Below, in pieces: positions 46,285 through 59,260 of a DNA stretch of 64,000 nt (its first letter is position 1; every line of letters begins with the position of its first letter). The notes under the pieces were generated by a model, which saw only the letters and a program-made list of their open reading frames with translations, did not search any database and was not told the origin of the DNA. Source of the DNA: Ptiloglossa arizonensis (Eukaryota > Arthropoda > Insecta > Hymenoptera > Colletidae); contig NW_027478391.1 of assembly GCF_051014685.1 (NCBI RefSeq), positions 248,001-312,000 on the forward strand. The letters run 5' to 3'. A program made the position numbers and the translations under genes.

Positions 46285-48965
46285 CTCGCGAACGGATTGA
46301 CGAACTCGAGAAATTCCTGTTGCATCTGAAAGTAGAAACTTGCCCGATTACAACGGTGTGTGTACTTTTCCCCAAGGCCATTCCAGTTATTGGTTTCGAG
46401 TATCAGACTTGCGAAAATTTTGATCTTTTCTCAACCATTCCTTAACTTCAAACTCCAATATCTCGCGAACGGATTGACGAACTCGAGTAATTCCTGTTGA
46501 ATCTGAAAGCAGACACTCGCCCGATTACAACGGTATGTGTATTTTTGCCCTAGACCATAGTAGTTAATGGTTCCGAGTATCAGATTCCGAAAATTTTGAT
46601 GGTTTCTCAACCATTCTTTAACTTCAAACTCCCATATCTCGCGAACGGATTGACGAACTCGAGAAATACCTGTTGCATCTGAAAGTAGAAACTTGCCCGA
46701 TTTCAAAGGTGTGTGTACTTTTCCCCAAGGCCATTCCAGTTATTGGTTTCGAGTATCAGACTTGCGAAAATTTTGATCTTTTCTCAACCATTCCTTAACT
46801 TCAAACTCCCATATCTCGCGAACGGATTGACGAACTCGAGTAATTCTTGTTGAATCTGAAAGCAGACACTCGCCCGATTGCAACGGTATGTGTATTTTTG
46901 CCCTAGACCATAGTAGTTATTGGTTTCGAGTATCAGATTCCGCAAATTTTGATGGTTTCTCAACCATTCCATAACTTCAAACTCCCATATCTCGCGAGCG
47001 GATTGACGAACACGAGAAATTCCTGTTGCACCTGAAAGTAGAAGCTCGCCCGATTACAACGGTATTTGAATTTTTCCCCTAGGCCATTATAGTTATTGGT
47101 TTCGAGTATCAGACTTGCGAAAATTTTGATGGTTTCTCAACCATTCCTTAACTTCAAGCTACCATATCTCGCGAACGGATTGACGAAGTCGAGAAATTCC
47201 TGTTGCATCTGAAAGCAGAAACTCGCCCGATTACAACGGTATGTGTATTTTTGCCCTAGGCCATAGTAGTTACTGATTTCGAGTATCAGACTCAGGAAAA
47301 TTGTTATGGTTTCTCAACCATTCCTTAACTTCAAATTCCCATATCTCGCGAACGGATTGAGGTAATCGAGAAGTTCCTGTTGCATCTGAAAGTAGAAACT
47401 CGCCCGATTACAGCAGTATGTGTATTTTTCCCCTTGGCCATTGTAGTTATTGGTTTCGAGTATCAGACTTGCGAAAATTTTGATGGCTTCTCAACCATTC
47501 TTTAATTTCAAACTCGCATATCTCGCGACAGAATTGACGAACTCGAGAAATTCCTGTTGCATCTGAAAGCAGAAACTCGCCCGATTACAACGGTATGTGT
47601 ATTTTTGCCCTAGACCATAGTAGTTATTGGTTTCGAGTATCAGATTCCGAAAATTTTGATGGTTTCTCAACCATTCCTTAACTTCAAACCCCCATATCTC
47701 GCGAACGGATTGACGAACTCGAGAAATTCCTCTTGCATCTGAAAGCAGAAACTCGCCCGATTACAACGGTATGTGTATTTTTGCCCTAGACCATGGTAGT
47801 TATTGGTTTCGAGTATCAGATTCCGAAAATTTTGATGGTTTCTCAACCATTCCTTAATTTCAAACTCCCATCTCTCCCGAACGGATTGAGGAAATCGAGA
47901 AATTGCTGTTGCATCTGAAAGTAGAACCTCGCCCCATTACAACGGTATGTGTATTTTTGCCCTAGACCATAGTGGTTAATGGTTTCGAGTATCAGATTCC
48001 GAAAATTTTGATGGTTTCTCAACCATTCCTTAACTTCAAACTCCCATATCTCGCGAACGGATTGACGAACTCGAGAAATTCCTGTTGTATCTGAAAGTAG
48101 AAACTCGCCCGATTACAATGGTGTGTGTACTTTTCCCCTAGGCCATTCCAGTTATTGGTTTCGAGTATCAGATTTGCGAAAATTTTGATGGTTTCAAAAC
48201 CATTCCTTAACTTCAAACTCCCATATCTCCCGAACGGATTGAGGAAATCGAGAAATTCCTGTTGCATCTGAAAGTAGAACCTCGCCCCATTACAACGGTA
48301 TGTGTATTTTTGCCCTAGACCATAGTAGTTAATGGTTTCGAGTATCAGATTCCGAAAATTTTGATGGTTTCTCAACCATTCCTTAACTTCAAGCTCCCAT
48401 ATCTCGCGAACGGATTGACCAACTCGAGAAATTCCTGTTGTATCTGAAAGTAGAAACTTGCCCGATTACAATGGTGTGTGTACTTTTCCCCAAGGCCATT
48501 CCAGTTATTGGTTTCGAGTATCAGACTTGCGAAAATTTTGATGGTTTCTCAACCATTCCTTAATTTCAAACTCGCATATCTCGCGAACAGATTGACGAAC
48601 TCGCGAAGTTCCTGTTGCATCTGAAAGCAGACACACGCCCGATTACAACGGTATGCGTATTTTTGCCCTAGACCATAGTAGTTATTGGTTTCGAGTATCA
48701 GATTCCGAAAATTTTGATGGTTTCCCAACCATTCCTTAAATTCAAACTCCCATATCTCGCGAACGGATTGAAGAACTCGAGAAATTCCTCTTGCATCTGA
48801 AAGTATAATAGAAGCTCGCCCAATTACAACGGTATGCGTATTTTTGCCCTAGACCATAGTAGTTATTGGTTTCGAGTATCAGACTTGCGAAAATATTGAT
48901 GGTTTCTCAACCATTCCTTAATTTCAAACTCGCATATCTCGCGAACGGATTGACGAACTCGAGAA
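46285..48965. repeat. 2.7 kb block repeated at 51411-54091
   Basis: The stretch matches 51411-54091 at a constant offset of 5126 bases (29 monomers less 7 bases). Checked pairs are 46784 and 51910, 47061 and 52187, and 48019 and 53145. It ends where this copy reads CCTGTGGCATC and the other reads AATACCTGTTGC. Unit boundaries set by the anchor fall inside the block, so the duplicated segment and the higher-order unit are out of register. Confidence 0.8.
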
Positions 48966-50774
48966 ATTCCTGTGGCATCTGAAGGTAGAAACTCGCCCGA
49001 TTACAATGGTGTGTGTGCTTTTCCCCTAGGCCATTCCAGTTGTTCGTTTCGAGTATCAGACTTGCGAAAATTTTGATGGTTTCTCAACCATTCCTTAATT
49101 TCAAACTCGCATATCTCGCGAACGGATTGACGAACTCGAGAAATTCCTGTTGCATCTGAAAGTAGAACCTCGCCCCATTACAACGGTATGTGTATTTTTG
49201 CCCTAGACCATAGTAGTTAATGGTTCCGAGTATCAGATTCCGAAAATTTTGATGGTTTCTCAACCATTCCTTAACTTCAAGCTCCCATATCTCGCGAACG
49301 GATTGACCAACTCGAGAAATTCCTGTTGTATCTGAAAGTAGAAACTTGCCCGATTACAATGGTGTGTGTACTTTTCCCCAAGGCCATTCCAGTTATTGGT
49401 TTCGAGTATCAGACTTGCGAAAATTTTGATGGTTTCTCAACCATTCCTTAACTTCAAACTCCCATATCTCGCGAACGGATTGACGAAGTCGAGAAATTCC
49501 TGTTGCATCTGAAAGCAGAAACTCGCCCGATTACAACGGTATGTGTATTTTTGCCCTAGGCCATAGTAGTTACTGATTTCGAGTATCAGACTCGCGAAAA
49601 TTTTTATGGTTTCTCAACCATTCCTTAACTTCAAATTCCCATATCTCGCGAACGGATTGAGGAAATCGAGAAGTTCCTGTTGCATCTGAAAGTAGAAACT
49701 CGCCCGATTACAACAGTATGTGTATTTTTCCCCTTGGCCATTGTAGTTATTGGTTTCGAGTATCAGACTTGCGAAAATTTTGATGGCTTCTCAACCATTC
49801 TTTAATTTCAAACTCGCATATCTCGCGACAGGATTGACGAACTCGAGAAATTCCTGTTGCACCTGAAAGTAGAAACTCGCCCGATTAAAATGGTGTGTGT
49901 ACTTTTCCCCTAGGCCATTCCAGTTATTGGTTTCGTGTATCAGACTTGCGAAAATTTTGATGGTTTCTCAACCATTCCTTAACTTCAAACTCCAATATCT
50001 CGCGAACGGATTGACGAACTCGAGAAATTCCTGTTGCATCTGAAAGTAGAAACTTGCCCGATTACAACGGTGTGTGTACTTTTCCCCGAGGCCATTCCAG
50101 TTATTGGTTTCGAGTATCAGACTTGCGAAAATTTTGATCTTTTCTCAACCATTCCTTAACTTCAAACTCCAATATCTCGCGAACGGATTGACGAACTCGA
50201 GTAATTCCTGTTGAATCTGAAAGCAGACACTCGCCCGATTACAACGGTATGTGTATTTTTGCCCTAGACCATAGTAGTTAATGGTTCCGAGTATCAGATT
50301 CCGAAAATTTTGATGGTTTCTCAACCATTCTTTAACTTCAAACTCCCATATATCGCGAACGGATTGACGAACTCGAGAAATACCTGTTGCATCTGAAAGT
50401 AGAAACTTGCCCGATTACAAAGGTGTGTGTACTTTTCCCCAAGGCCATTCCAGTTATTGGTTTCGAGTATCAGACTTGCGAAAATTTTGATCTTTTCTCA
50501 ACCATTCCTTAACTTCAAACTCCCATATCTCGCGAACGGATTGACGAACTCGAGTAATTCTTGTTGAATCTGAAAGCAGACACTCGCCCGATTGCAACGG
50601 TATGTGTATTTTTGCCCTAGACCATAGTAGTTATTGGTTTCGAGTATCAGATTCCGCAAATTTTGATGGTTTCTCAACCATTCCATAAATTCAAACTCCC
50701 ATATCTCGCGAGCGGATTGACGAACACGAGAAATTCCTGTTGCACCAGAAAGTAGAAGCTCGCCCGATTACAAC
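47061..50774. repeat. Zone E unit 2 (21 monomers, 3714 bp)
   Basis: This is the longest unit. Its first 1.9 kb (to 48965) is the common core: the CTGATTTCGAG monomer with CAGACTCAGG, CCCCTTGGCC, CGCGACAGAATTG, CCTCTTGC, CCATGGTAG with CCATCTCTCCCG, AGTGGTTAATGG, TTTCAAAACC, GATTGACCAAC, GAACAGATTG with CACACGCC, and the GTATAATAGAAG five-base insertion at 48804. The rest (49000-50774) adds GTGTGTGTGCTTTTCCCC, TTGTTCGTTTCGAG and CCCCGAGG monomers shared with unit 6. Confidence 0.8.
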
Positions 50775-52186
50775 GGTATTTGAATTTTTGCCCTAGACCA
50801 TAGTAGTTATTGGTTTCGAGTATCAGATTCCGAAAATTTTGATGGTTTCCCAACCATTCCTTAAATTCAAACTCCCATATCTCGCGAACGGATTGAAGAA
50901 CTCGAGAAATTCCTCTTGCATCTGAAGGTAGAAACTCGCCCGATTACAATGGTGTGTGTGCTTTTCCCCTAGGCCATTCCAGTTGTTCGTTTCGAGTATC
51001 AGACTTGCGAAAATTTTGATGGTTTCTCAACCATTCCTTAATTTCAAACTAGCATATCTCGCGAACGGATTGACGAACTCGAGAAATTCCTGTTGCATCT
51101 GAAAGTAGAACCTCGCCCCATTACAACGGTATGTGTATTTTTGCCCTAGACCATAGTAGTTAATGGTTTCGAGTATCAGATTCCGAAAATTTTGATGGTT
51201 TCTCAACCATTCCTTAATTTCAAACTCGCATATCTCGCGAACAGATTGACGAACTCGCGAAGTTCCTGTTGCATCTGAAAGCAGACACACGCCCGATTAC
51301 AACGGTATGCGTATTTTTGCCCTAGACCATAGTAGTTATTGGTTTCGAGTATCAGACTTGCGAAAACATTGATGGTTTCTCAACCATTCCTTAACTTCAA
51401 ACTCCAATATCTCGCGAACGGATTGACGAACTCGAGAAATTCCTGTTGCATCTGAAAGTAGAAACTTGCCCGATTACAACGGTGTGTGTACTTTTCCCCA
51501 AGGCCATTCCAGTTATTGGTTTCGAGTATCAGACTTGCGAAAATTTTGATCTTTTCTCAACCATTCCTTAACTTCAAACTCCAATATCTCGCGAACGGAT
51601 TGACGAACTCGAGTAATTCCTGTTGAATCTGAAAGCAGACACTCGCCCGATTACAACGGTATGTGTATTTTTGCCCTAGACCATAGTAGTTAATGGTTCC
51701 GAGTATCAGATTCCGAAAATTTTGATGGTTTCTCAACCATTCTTTAACTTCAAACTCCCATATCTCGCGAACGGATTGACGAACTCGAGAAATACCTGTT
51801 GCATCTGAAAGTAGAAACTTGCCCGATTACAAAGGTGTGTGTACTTTTCCCCAAGGCCATTCCAGTTATTGGTTTCGAGTATCAGACTTGCGAAAATTTT
51901 GATCTTTTCTCAACCATTCCTTAACTTCAAACTCCCATATCTCGCGAACGGATTGACGAACTCGAGTAATTCTTGTTGAATCTGAAAGCAGACACTCGCC
52001 CGATTGCAACGGTATGTGTATTTTTGCCCTAGACCATAGTAGTTATTGGTTTCGAGTATCAGATTCCGCAAATTTTGATGGTTTCTCAACCATTCCATAA
52101 CTTCAAACTCCCATATCTCGCGAGCGGATTGACGAACACGAGAAATTCCTGTTGCACCTGAAAGTAGAAGCTCGCCCGATTACAAC
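50775..52186. repeat. Zone E unit 3 (8 monomers, 1412 bp), chimeric anchor
   Basis: The anchor starts GGTATTTGAATTTTT but continues GCCCTAGACCATAG instead of CCCCTAGGCCATTATAG. It is therefore a fusion of the left part of the anchor with another monomer type, in phase. The unit lacks the core of unit 2 and joins directly to the CCTCTTGC and GTGTGTGTGCTTTTCCCC monomers. It shares CACCAGAAAG, just upstream at about 50740, with the units starting at 59261 and 61026. Confidence 0.75.
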
Positions 52187-54487
52187 GGTATTTGAATTTT
52201 TCCCCTAGGCCATTATAGTTATTGGTTTCGAGTATCAGACTTGCGAAAATTTTGATGGTTTCTCAACCATTCCTTAACTTCAAGCTACCATATCTCGCGA
52301 ACGGATTGACGAAGTCGAGAAATTCCTGTTGCATCTGAAAGCAGAAACTCGCCCGATTACAACGGTATGTGTATTTTTGCCCTAGGCCATAGTAGTTACT
52401 GATTTCGAGTATCAGACTCAGGAAAATTGTTATGGTTTCTCAACCATTCCTTAACTTCAAATTCCCATATCTTGCGAACGGATTGAGGTAATCGAGAAGT
52501 TCCTGTTGCATCTGAAAGTAGAAACTCGCCCGATTACAGCAGTATGTGTATTTTTCCCCTTGGCCATTGTAGTTATTGGTTTCGAGTATCAGACTTGCGA
52601 AAATTTTGATGGCTTCTCAACCATTCTTTAATTTCAAACTCGCATATCTCGCGACAGAATTGACGAACTCGAGAAATTCCTGTTGCATCTGAAAGCAGAA
52701 ACTCGCCCGATTACAACGGTATGTGTATTTTTGCCCTAGACCATAGTAGTTATTGGTTTCGAGTATCAGATTCCGAAAATTTTGATGGTTTCTCAACCAT
52801 TCCTTAACTTCAAACCCCCATATCTCGCGAACGGATTGACGAACTCGAGAAATTCCTCTTGCATCTGAAAGCAGAAACTCGCCCGATTACAACGGTATGT
52901 GTATTTTTGCCCTAGACCATGGTAGTTATTGGTTTCGAGTATCAGATTCCGAAAATTTTGATGGTTTCTCAACCATTCCTTAATTTCAAACTCCCATCTC
53001 TCCCGAACGGATTGAGGAAATCGAGAAATTGCTGTTGCATCTGAAAGTAGAACCTCGCCCCATTACAACGGTATGTGTATTTTTGCCCTAGACCATAGTG
53101 GTTAATGGTTTCGAGTATCAGATTCCGAAAATTTTGATGGTTTCTCAACCATTCCTTAACTTCAAACTCCCATATCTCGCGAACGGATTGACGAACTCGA
53201 GAAATTCCTGTTGTATCTGAAAGTAGAAACTCGCCCGATTACAATGGTGTGTGTACTTTTCCCCTAGGCCATTCCAGTTATTGGTTTCGAGTATCAGATT
53301 TGCGAAACTTTTGATGGTTTCAAAACCATTCCTTAACTTCAAACTCCCATATCTCCCGAACGGATTGAGGAAATCGAGAAATTCCTGTTGCATCTGAAAG
53401 TAGAACCTCGCCCCATTACAACGGTATGTGTATTTTTGCCCTAGACCATAGTAGTTAATGGTTTCGAGTATCAGATTCCGAAAATTTTGATGGTTTCTCA
53501 ACCATTCCTTAACTTCAAGCTCCCATATCTCGCGAACGGATTGACCAACTCGAGAAATTCCTGTTGTATCTGAAAGTAGAAACTTGCCCGATTACAATGG
53601 TGTGTGTACTTTTCCCCAAGGCCATTCCAGTTATTGGTTTCGAGTATCAGACTTGCGAAAATTTTGATTGTTTCTCAACCATTCCTTAATTTCAAACTCG
53701 CATATCTCGCGAACAGATTGACGAACTCGCGAAGTTCCTGTTGCATCTGAAAGCAGACACACGCCCGATTACAACGGTATGCGTATTTTTGCCCTAGACC
53801 ATAGTAGTTATTGGTTTCGAGTATCAGATTCCGAAAATTTTGATGGTGTCCCAACCATTCCTTAAATTCAAACTCCCATATCTCGCGAACGGATTGAAGA
53901 ACTCGAGAAATTCCTCTTGCATCTGAAAGTATAATAGAAGCTCGCCCAATTACAACGGTATGCGTATTTTTGCCCTAGACCATAGTAGTTATTGGTTTCG
54001 AGTATCAGACTTGCGAAAATATTGATGGTTTCTCAACCATTCCTTAATTTCAAACTCGCATATCTCGCGAACGGATTGACGAACTCGAGAAATACCTGTT
54101 GCATCTGAAAGTAGAAACTTGCCCGATTACAAAGGTGTGTGTACTTTTCCCCAAGGCCATTCCAGTTATTGGTTTCGAGTATCAGACTTGCGAAAATTTT
54201 GATCTTTTCTCAACCATTCCTTAACATCGAACTCCCAATATCTCGCGAACGGATTGACGAACTCGAGTAATTCTTGTTGAATCTGAAAGCAGACACTCGC
54301 CCGATTGCAACGGTATGTGTATTCTTGCCCTAGACCATAGTAGTTATTGGTTTCGAGTATCAGATTCCGCAAATTTTGATGGTTTCTCAACCATTCCATA
54401 ACTTCAAACTCCCATATCTCGCGAGCGGATTGACGAACACGAGAAATTCCTGTTGCACCTGAAAGTAGAAGCTCGCCCGATTACAAC
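52187..54487. repeat. Zone E unit 4 (13 monomers, 2301 bp)
   Basis: It is near-identical to the start of unit 2, including CAGACTCAGG, CGCGACAGAATTG and the GTATAATAGAAG insertion at about 53929. Private changes are few, such as CTTGCGAACGG at about 52473 and GATGGTGTCCC at about 53845. The last three monomers (AATACCTGTTGC, TGATCTTTTCTC, CGAGTAATTCTTG) are missing from unit 5, which accounts for the length difference. Confidence 0.82.
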
Positions 54488-56252
54488 GGTATTTGAATTT
54501 TTCCCCTAGGCCATTATAGTTATTGGTTTCGAGTATCAGACTTGCGAAAATTTTGATGGTTTCTCAACCATTCCTTAACTTCAAGCTACCATATCTCGCG
54601 AACGGATTGACGAAGTCGAGAAATTCCTGTTGCATCTGAAAGCAGAAACTCGCCCGATTACAACGGTATGTGTATTTTTGCCCTAGGCCATAGTAGTTAC
54701 TGATTTCGAGTATCAGACTCAGGAAAATTGTTATGGTTTCTCAACCATTCCTTAACTTCAAATTCCCATATCTCGCGAACGGATTGAGGTAATCGAGAAG
54801 TTCCTGTTGCATCTGAAAGTAGAAACTCGCCCGATTACAGCAGTATGTGTATTTTTCCCCTTGGCCATTGTAGTTATTGGTTTCGAGTATCAGACTTGCG
54901 AAAATTTTGATGGCTTCTCAACCATTCTTTAATTTCAAACTCGCATATCTCGCGACAGAATTGACGAACTCGAGAAATTCCTGTTGCATCTGAAAGCAGA
55001 AACTCGCCCGATTACAACGGTATGTGTATTTTTGCCCTAGACCATAGTAGTTATTGGTTTCGAGTATCAGATTCCGAAAATTTTGATGGTTTCTCAACCA
55101 TTCCTTAACTTCAAACCCCCATATCTCGCGAACGGATTGACGAACTCGAGAAATTCCTCTTGCATCTGAAAGCAGAAACTCGCCCGATTACAACGGTATG
55201 TGTATTTTTGCCCTAGACCATGGTAGTTATTGGTTTCGAGTATCAGATTCCGAAAATTTTGATGGTTTCTCAACCATTCCTTAATTTCAAACTCCCATCT
55301 CTCCCGAACGGATTGAGGAAATCGAGAAATTGCTGTTGCATCTGAAAGTAGAACCTCGCCCCATTACAACGGTATGTGTATTTTTGCCCTAGACCATAGT
55401 GGTTAATGGTTTCGAGTATCAGATTCCGAAAATTTTGATGGTTTCTCAACCATTCCTTAACTTCAAACTCCCATATCTCGCGAACGGATTGACGAACTCG
55501 AGAAATTCCTGTTGTATCTGAAAGTAGAAACTCGCCCGATTACAATGGTGTGTGTACTTTTCCCCTAGGCCATTCCAGTTATTGGTTTCGAGTATCAGAT
55601 TTGCGAAAATTTTGATGGTTTCAAAACCATTCCTTAACTTCAAACTCCCATATCTCCCGAACGGATTGAGGAAATCGAGAAATTCCTGTTGCATCTGAAA
55701 GTAGAACCTCGCCCCATTACAACGGTATGTGTATTTTTGCCCTAGACCATAGTAGTTAATGGTTTCGAGTATCAGATTCCGAAAATTTTGATGGTTTCTC
55801 AACCATTCCTTAACTTCAAGCTCCCATATCTCGCGAACGGATTGACCAACTCGAGAAATTCCTGTTGTATCTGAAAGTAGAAACTTGCCCGATTACAATG
55901 GTGTGTGTACTTTTCCCCAAGGCCATTCCAGTTATTGGTTTCGAGTATCAGACTTGCGAAAATTTTGATGGTTTCTCAACCATTCCTTAATTTCAAACTC
56001 GCATATCTCGCGAACAGATTGACGAACTCGCGAAGTTCCTGTTGCATCTGAAAGCAGACACACGCCCGATTACAACGGTATGTGTATTTTTGCCCTAGAC
56101 CATAGTAGTTATTGGTTTCGAGTATCAGATTCCGCAAATTTTGATGGTTTCTCAACCATTCCATAACTTCAAACTCCCATATCTCGCGAGCGGATTGACG
56201 AACACGAGAAATTCCTGTTGCACCTGAAAGTAGAAGCTCGCCCGATTACAAC
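54488..56252. repeat. Zone E unit 5 (10 monomers, 1765 bp)
   Basis: It follows unit 4 at an offset of 2301 to about 56070, where CACACGCCCGATTAC passes straight into GGTATGTGTATTTTTGCCC and GATTCCGCAAATT. About 536 bases (three monomers, with the five-base insertion) are deleted there. The next unit matches it at exactly 1765 bases (55446 and 57211). Confidence 0.83.
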
Positions 56253-59200
56253 GGTATTTGAATTTTTCCCCTAGGCCATTATAGTTATTGGTTTCGAGTA
56301 TCAGACTTGCGAAAATTTTGATGGTTTCTCAACCATTCCTTAACTTCAAGCTACCATATCTCGCGAACGGATTGACGAAGTCGAGAAATTCCTGTTGCAT
56401 CTGAAAGCAGAAACTCGCCCGATTACAACGGTATGTGTATTTTTGCCCTAGGTCATAGTAGTTACTGATTTCGAGTATCAGACTCAGGAAAATTGTTATG
56501 GTTTCTCAACCATTCCTTAACTTCAAATTCCCATATCTCGCGAACGGATTGAGGTAATCGAGAAGTTCCTGTTGCATCTGAAAGTAGAAACTCGCCCGAT
56601 TACAGCAGTATGTGTATTTTTCCCCTTGGCCATTGTAGTTATTGGTTTCGAGTATCAGACTTGCGAAAATTTTGATGGCTTCTCAACCATTCTTTAATTT
56701 CAAACTCGCATATCTCGCGACAGAATTGACGAACTCGAGAAATTCCTGTTGCATCTGAAAGCAGAAACTCGCCCGATTACAACGGTATGTGTATTTTTGC
56801 CCTAGACCATAGTAGTTATTGGTTTCGAGTATCAGATTCCGAAAATTTTGATGGTTTCTCAACCATTCCTTAACTTCAAACCCCCATATCTCGCGAACGG
56901 ATTGACGAACTCGAGAAATTCCTCTTGCATCTGAAAGCAGAAACTCGCCCGATTACAACGGTATGTGTATTTTTGCCCTAGACCATGGTAGTTATTGGTT
57001 TCGAGTATCAGATTCCGAAAATTTTGATGGTTTCTCAACCATTCCTTAATTTCAAACTCCCATCTCTCCCGAACGGATTGAGGAAATCGAGAAATTGCTG
57101 TTGCATCTGAAAGTAGAACCTCGCCCCATTACAACGGTATGTGTATTTTTGCCCTAGACCATAGTGGTTAATGGTTTCGAGTATCAGATTCCGAAAATTT
57201 TGATGGTTTCTCAACCATTCCTTAACTTCAAACTCCCATATCTCGCGAACGGATTGACGAACTCGAGAAATTCCTGTTGTATCTGAAAGTAGAAACTCGC
57301 CCGATTACAATGGTGTGTGTACTTTTCCCCTAGGCCATTCCAGTTATTGGTTTCGAGTATCAGATTTGCGAAAATTTTGATGGTTTCAAAACCATTCCTT
57401 AACTTCAAACTCCCATATCTCCCGAACGGATTGAGGATATCGAGAAATTCCTGTTGCATCTGAAAGTAGAACCTCGCCCCATTACAACGGTATGTGTATT
57501 TTTGCCCTAGACCATAGTAGTTAATGGTTTCGAGTATCAGATTCCGAAAATTTTGATGGTTTCTCAACCATTCCTTAACTTCAAGCTCCCATATCTCGCG
57601 AACGGATTGACCAACTCGAGAAATTCCTGTTGTATCTGAAAGTAGAAACTTGCCCGATTACAATTGTGTGTGTACTTTTCCCCAAGGCCATTCCAGTTAT
57701 TGGTTTCGAGTATCAGACTTGCGAAAATTTTGATGGTTTCTCAACCATTCCTTAATTTCAAACTCGCATATCTCGCGAACAGATTGACGAACTCGCGAAG
57801 TTCCTGTTGCATCTGAAAGCAGACACACGCCCGATTACAACGGTATGCGTATTTTTGCCCTAGACCATAGTAGTTATTGGTTTCGAGTATCAGATTCCGA
57901 AAATTTTGATGGTGTCCCAACCATTCCTTAAATTCAAACTCCCATATCTCGCGAACGGATTGAAGAACTCGAGAAATTCCTCTTGCATCTGAAAGTATAA
58001 TAGAAGCTCGCCCAATTACAACGGTATGCGTATTTTTGCCCTAGACCATAGTAGTTATTGGTTTCGAGTATCAGACTTGCGAAAATATTGATGGTTTCTC
58101 AACCATTCCTTAATTTCAAACTCGCATATCTCGCGAACGGATTGACGAACTCGAGAAATTCCTGTTGCATCTGAAGGTAGAAACTCGCCCGATTACAATG
58201 GTGTGTGTGCTTTTCCCCTAGGCCATTCCAGTTATTGGTTTCGAGTATCAGACTTGCGAAAATTTTGATGGTTTCTCAACCATTCCTTAACTTCAAACTC
58301 CCATATCTCGCGAACGGATTGACGAAGTCGAGAAATTCCTGTTGCATCTGAAAGCAGAAACTCGCCCGATTACAACGGTATGTGTATTTTTGCCCTAGGC
58401 CATAGTAGTTACTGATTTCGAGTATCAGACTCGCGAAAATTTTTATGGTTTCTCAACCATTCCTTAACTTCAAATTCCCATATCTCGCGAACGGATGGAG
58501 GAAATCGAGAAGTTCCTGTTGCATCTGAAAGTAGAAACTCGCCCGATTACAACAGTATGTGTATTTTTCCCCTTGGCCATTGTAGTTATTGGTTTCGAGT
58601 ATCAGACTTGCGAAAATTTTGATGGCTTCTCAACCATTCTTTAATTTCAAACTCGCATATCTCGCGACAGGATTGACGAACTCGAGAAATTCCTGTTGCA
58701 CCTGAAAGTAGAAACTCGCCCGATTAAAATGGTGTGTGTACTTTTCCCCTAGGCCATTCCAGTTATTGGTTTCGTGTATCAGACTTGCGAAAATTTTGAT
58801 GGTTTCTCAACCATTCCTTAACTTCAAACTCCAATATCTCGCGAACGGATTGACGAACTCGAGAAATTCCTGTTGCATCTGAAAGTAGAAACTTGCCCGA
58901 TTACAACGGTGTGTGTACTTTTCCCCGAGGCCATTCCAGTTATTGGTTTCGAGTATCAGACTTGCGAAAATTTTGATCTTTTCTCAACCATTCCTTAACT
59001 TCAAACTCCAATATCTCGCGAACGGATTGACGAACTCGAGTAATTCCTGTTGAATCTGAAAGCAGACACTCGCCCGATTGCAACGGTATGTGTATTTTTG
59101 CCCTAGACCATAGTAGTTATTGGTTTCGAGTATCAGATTCCGCAAATTTTGATGGTTTCTCAACCATTCCATAAATTCAAACTCCCATATCTCGCGAGCG

Positions 59201-59260
59201 GATTGACGAACACGAGAAATTCCTGTTGCACCAGAAAGTAGAAGCTCGCCCGATTACAAC
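56253..59260. repeat. Zone E unit 6 (17 monomers, 3008 bp)
   Basis: The first 1.8 kb matches units 4 and 5, including GATGGTGTCCC (about 57910) shared with unit 4 and GTATAATAGAAG at 57995. After the GTGTGTGTGCTTTTCCCC monomer (about 58200) it matches 49390-50160 of unit 2 at an offset of 8839 (CCCCGAGG at 50084 and 58923). A two-monomer deletion then shifts the offset to 8486 at the next anchor. It is therefore a splice of two ancestral unit types. Confidence 0.8.

Larger units (their letters stand above)
43883..47060. repeat. Zone E unit 1 (18 monomers, 3178 bp)
   Basis: It opens with the anchor and two monomers (CTGATTTCGAG; CCCCTTGGCC) that start other units. It then carries an insertion of about four monomers, including the divergent ones at 44500-44970, before rejoining the standard order at CCATGGTAG. 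The distance from the anchor to the later TCTCAACCATTCC landmark at 45548 is 1665 bases, against 958 in units 2, 4, 5 and 6. The difference of 707 bases equals four monomers. Confidence 0.78.

Noticed and set aside
48780..48820. TATAATAG as a promoter element
   Set aside because: It is a five-base insertion within a satellite monomer, repeated only because the block was duplicated. No gene lies downstream.
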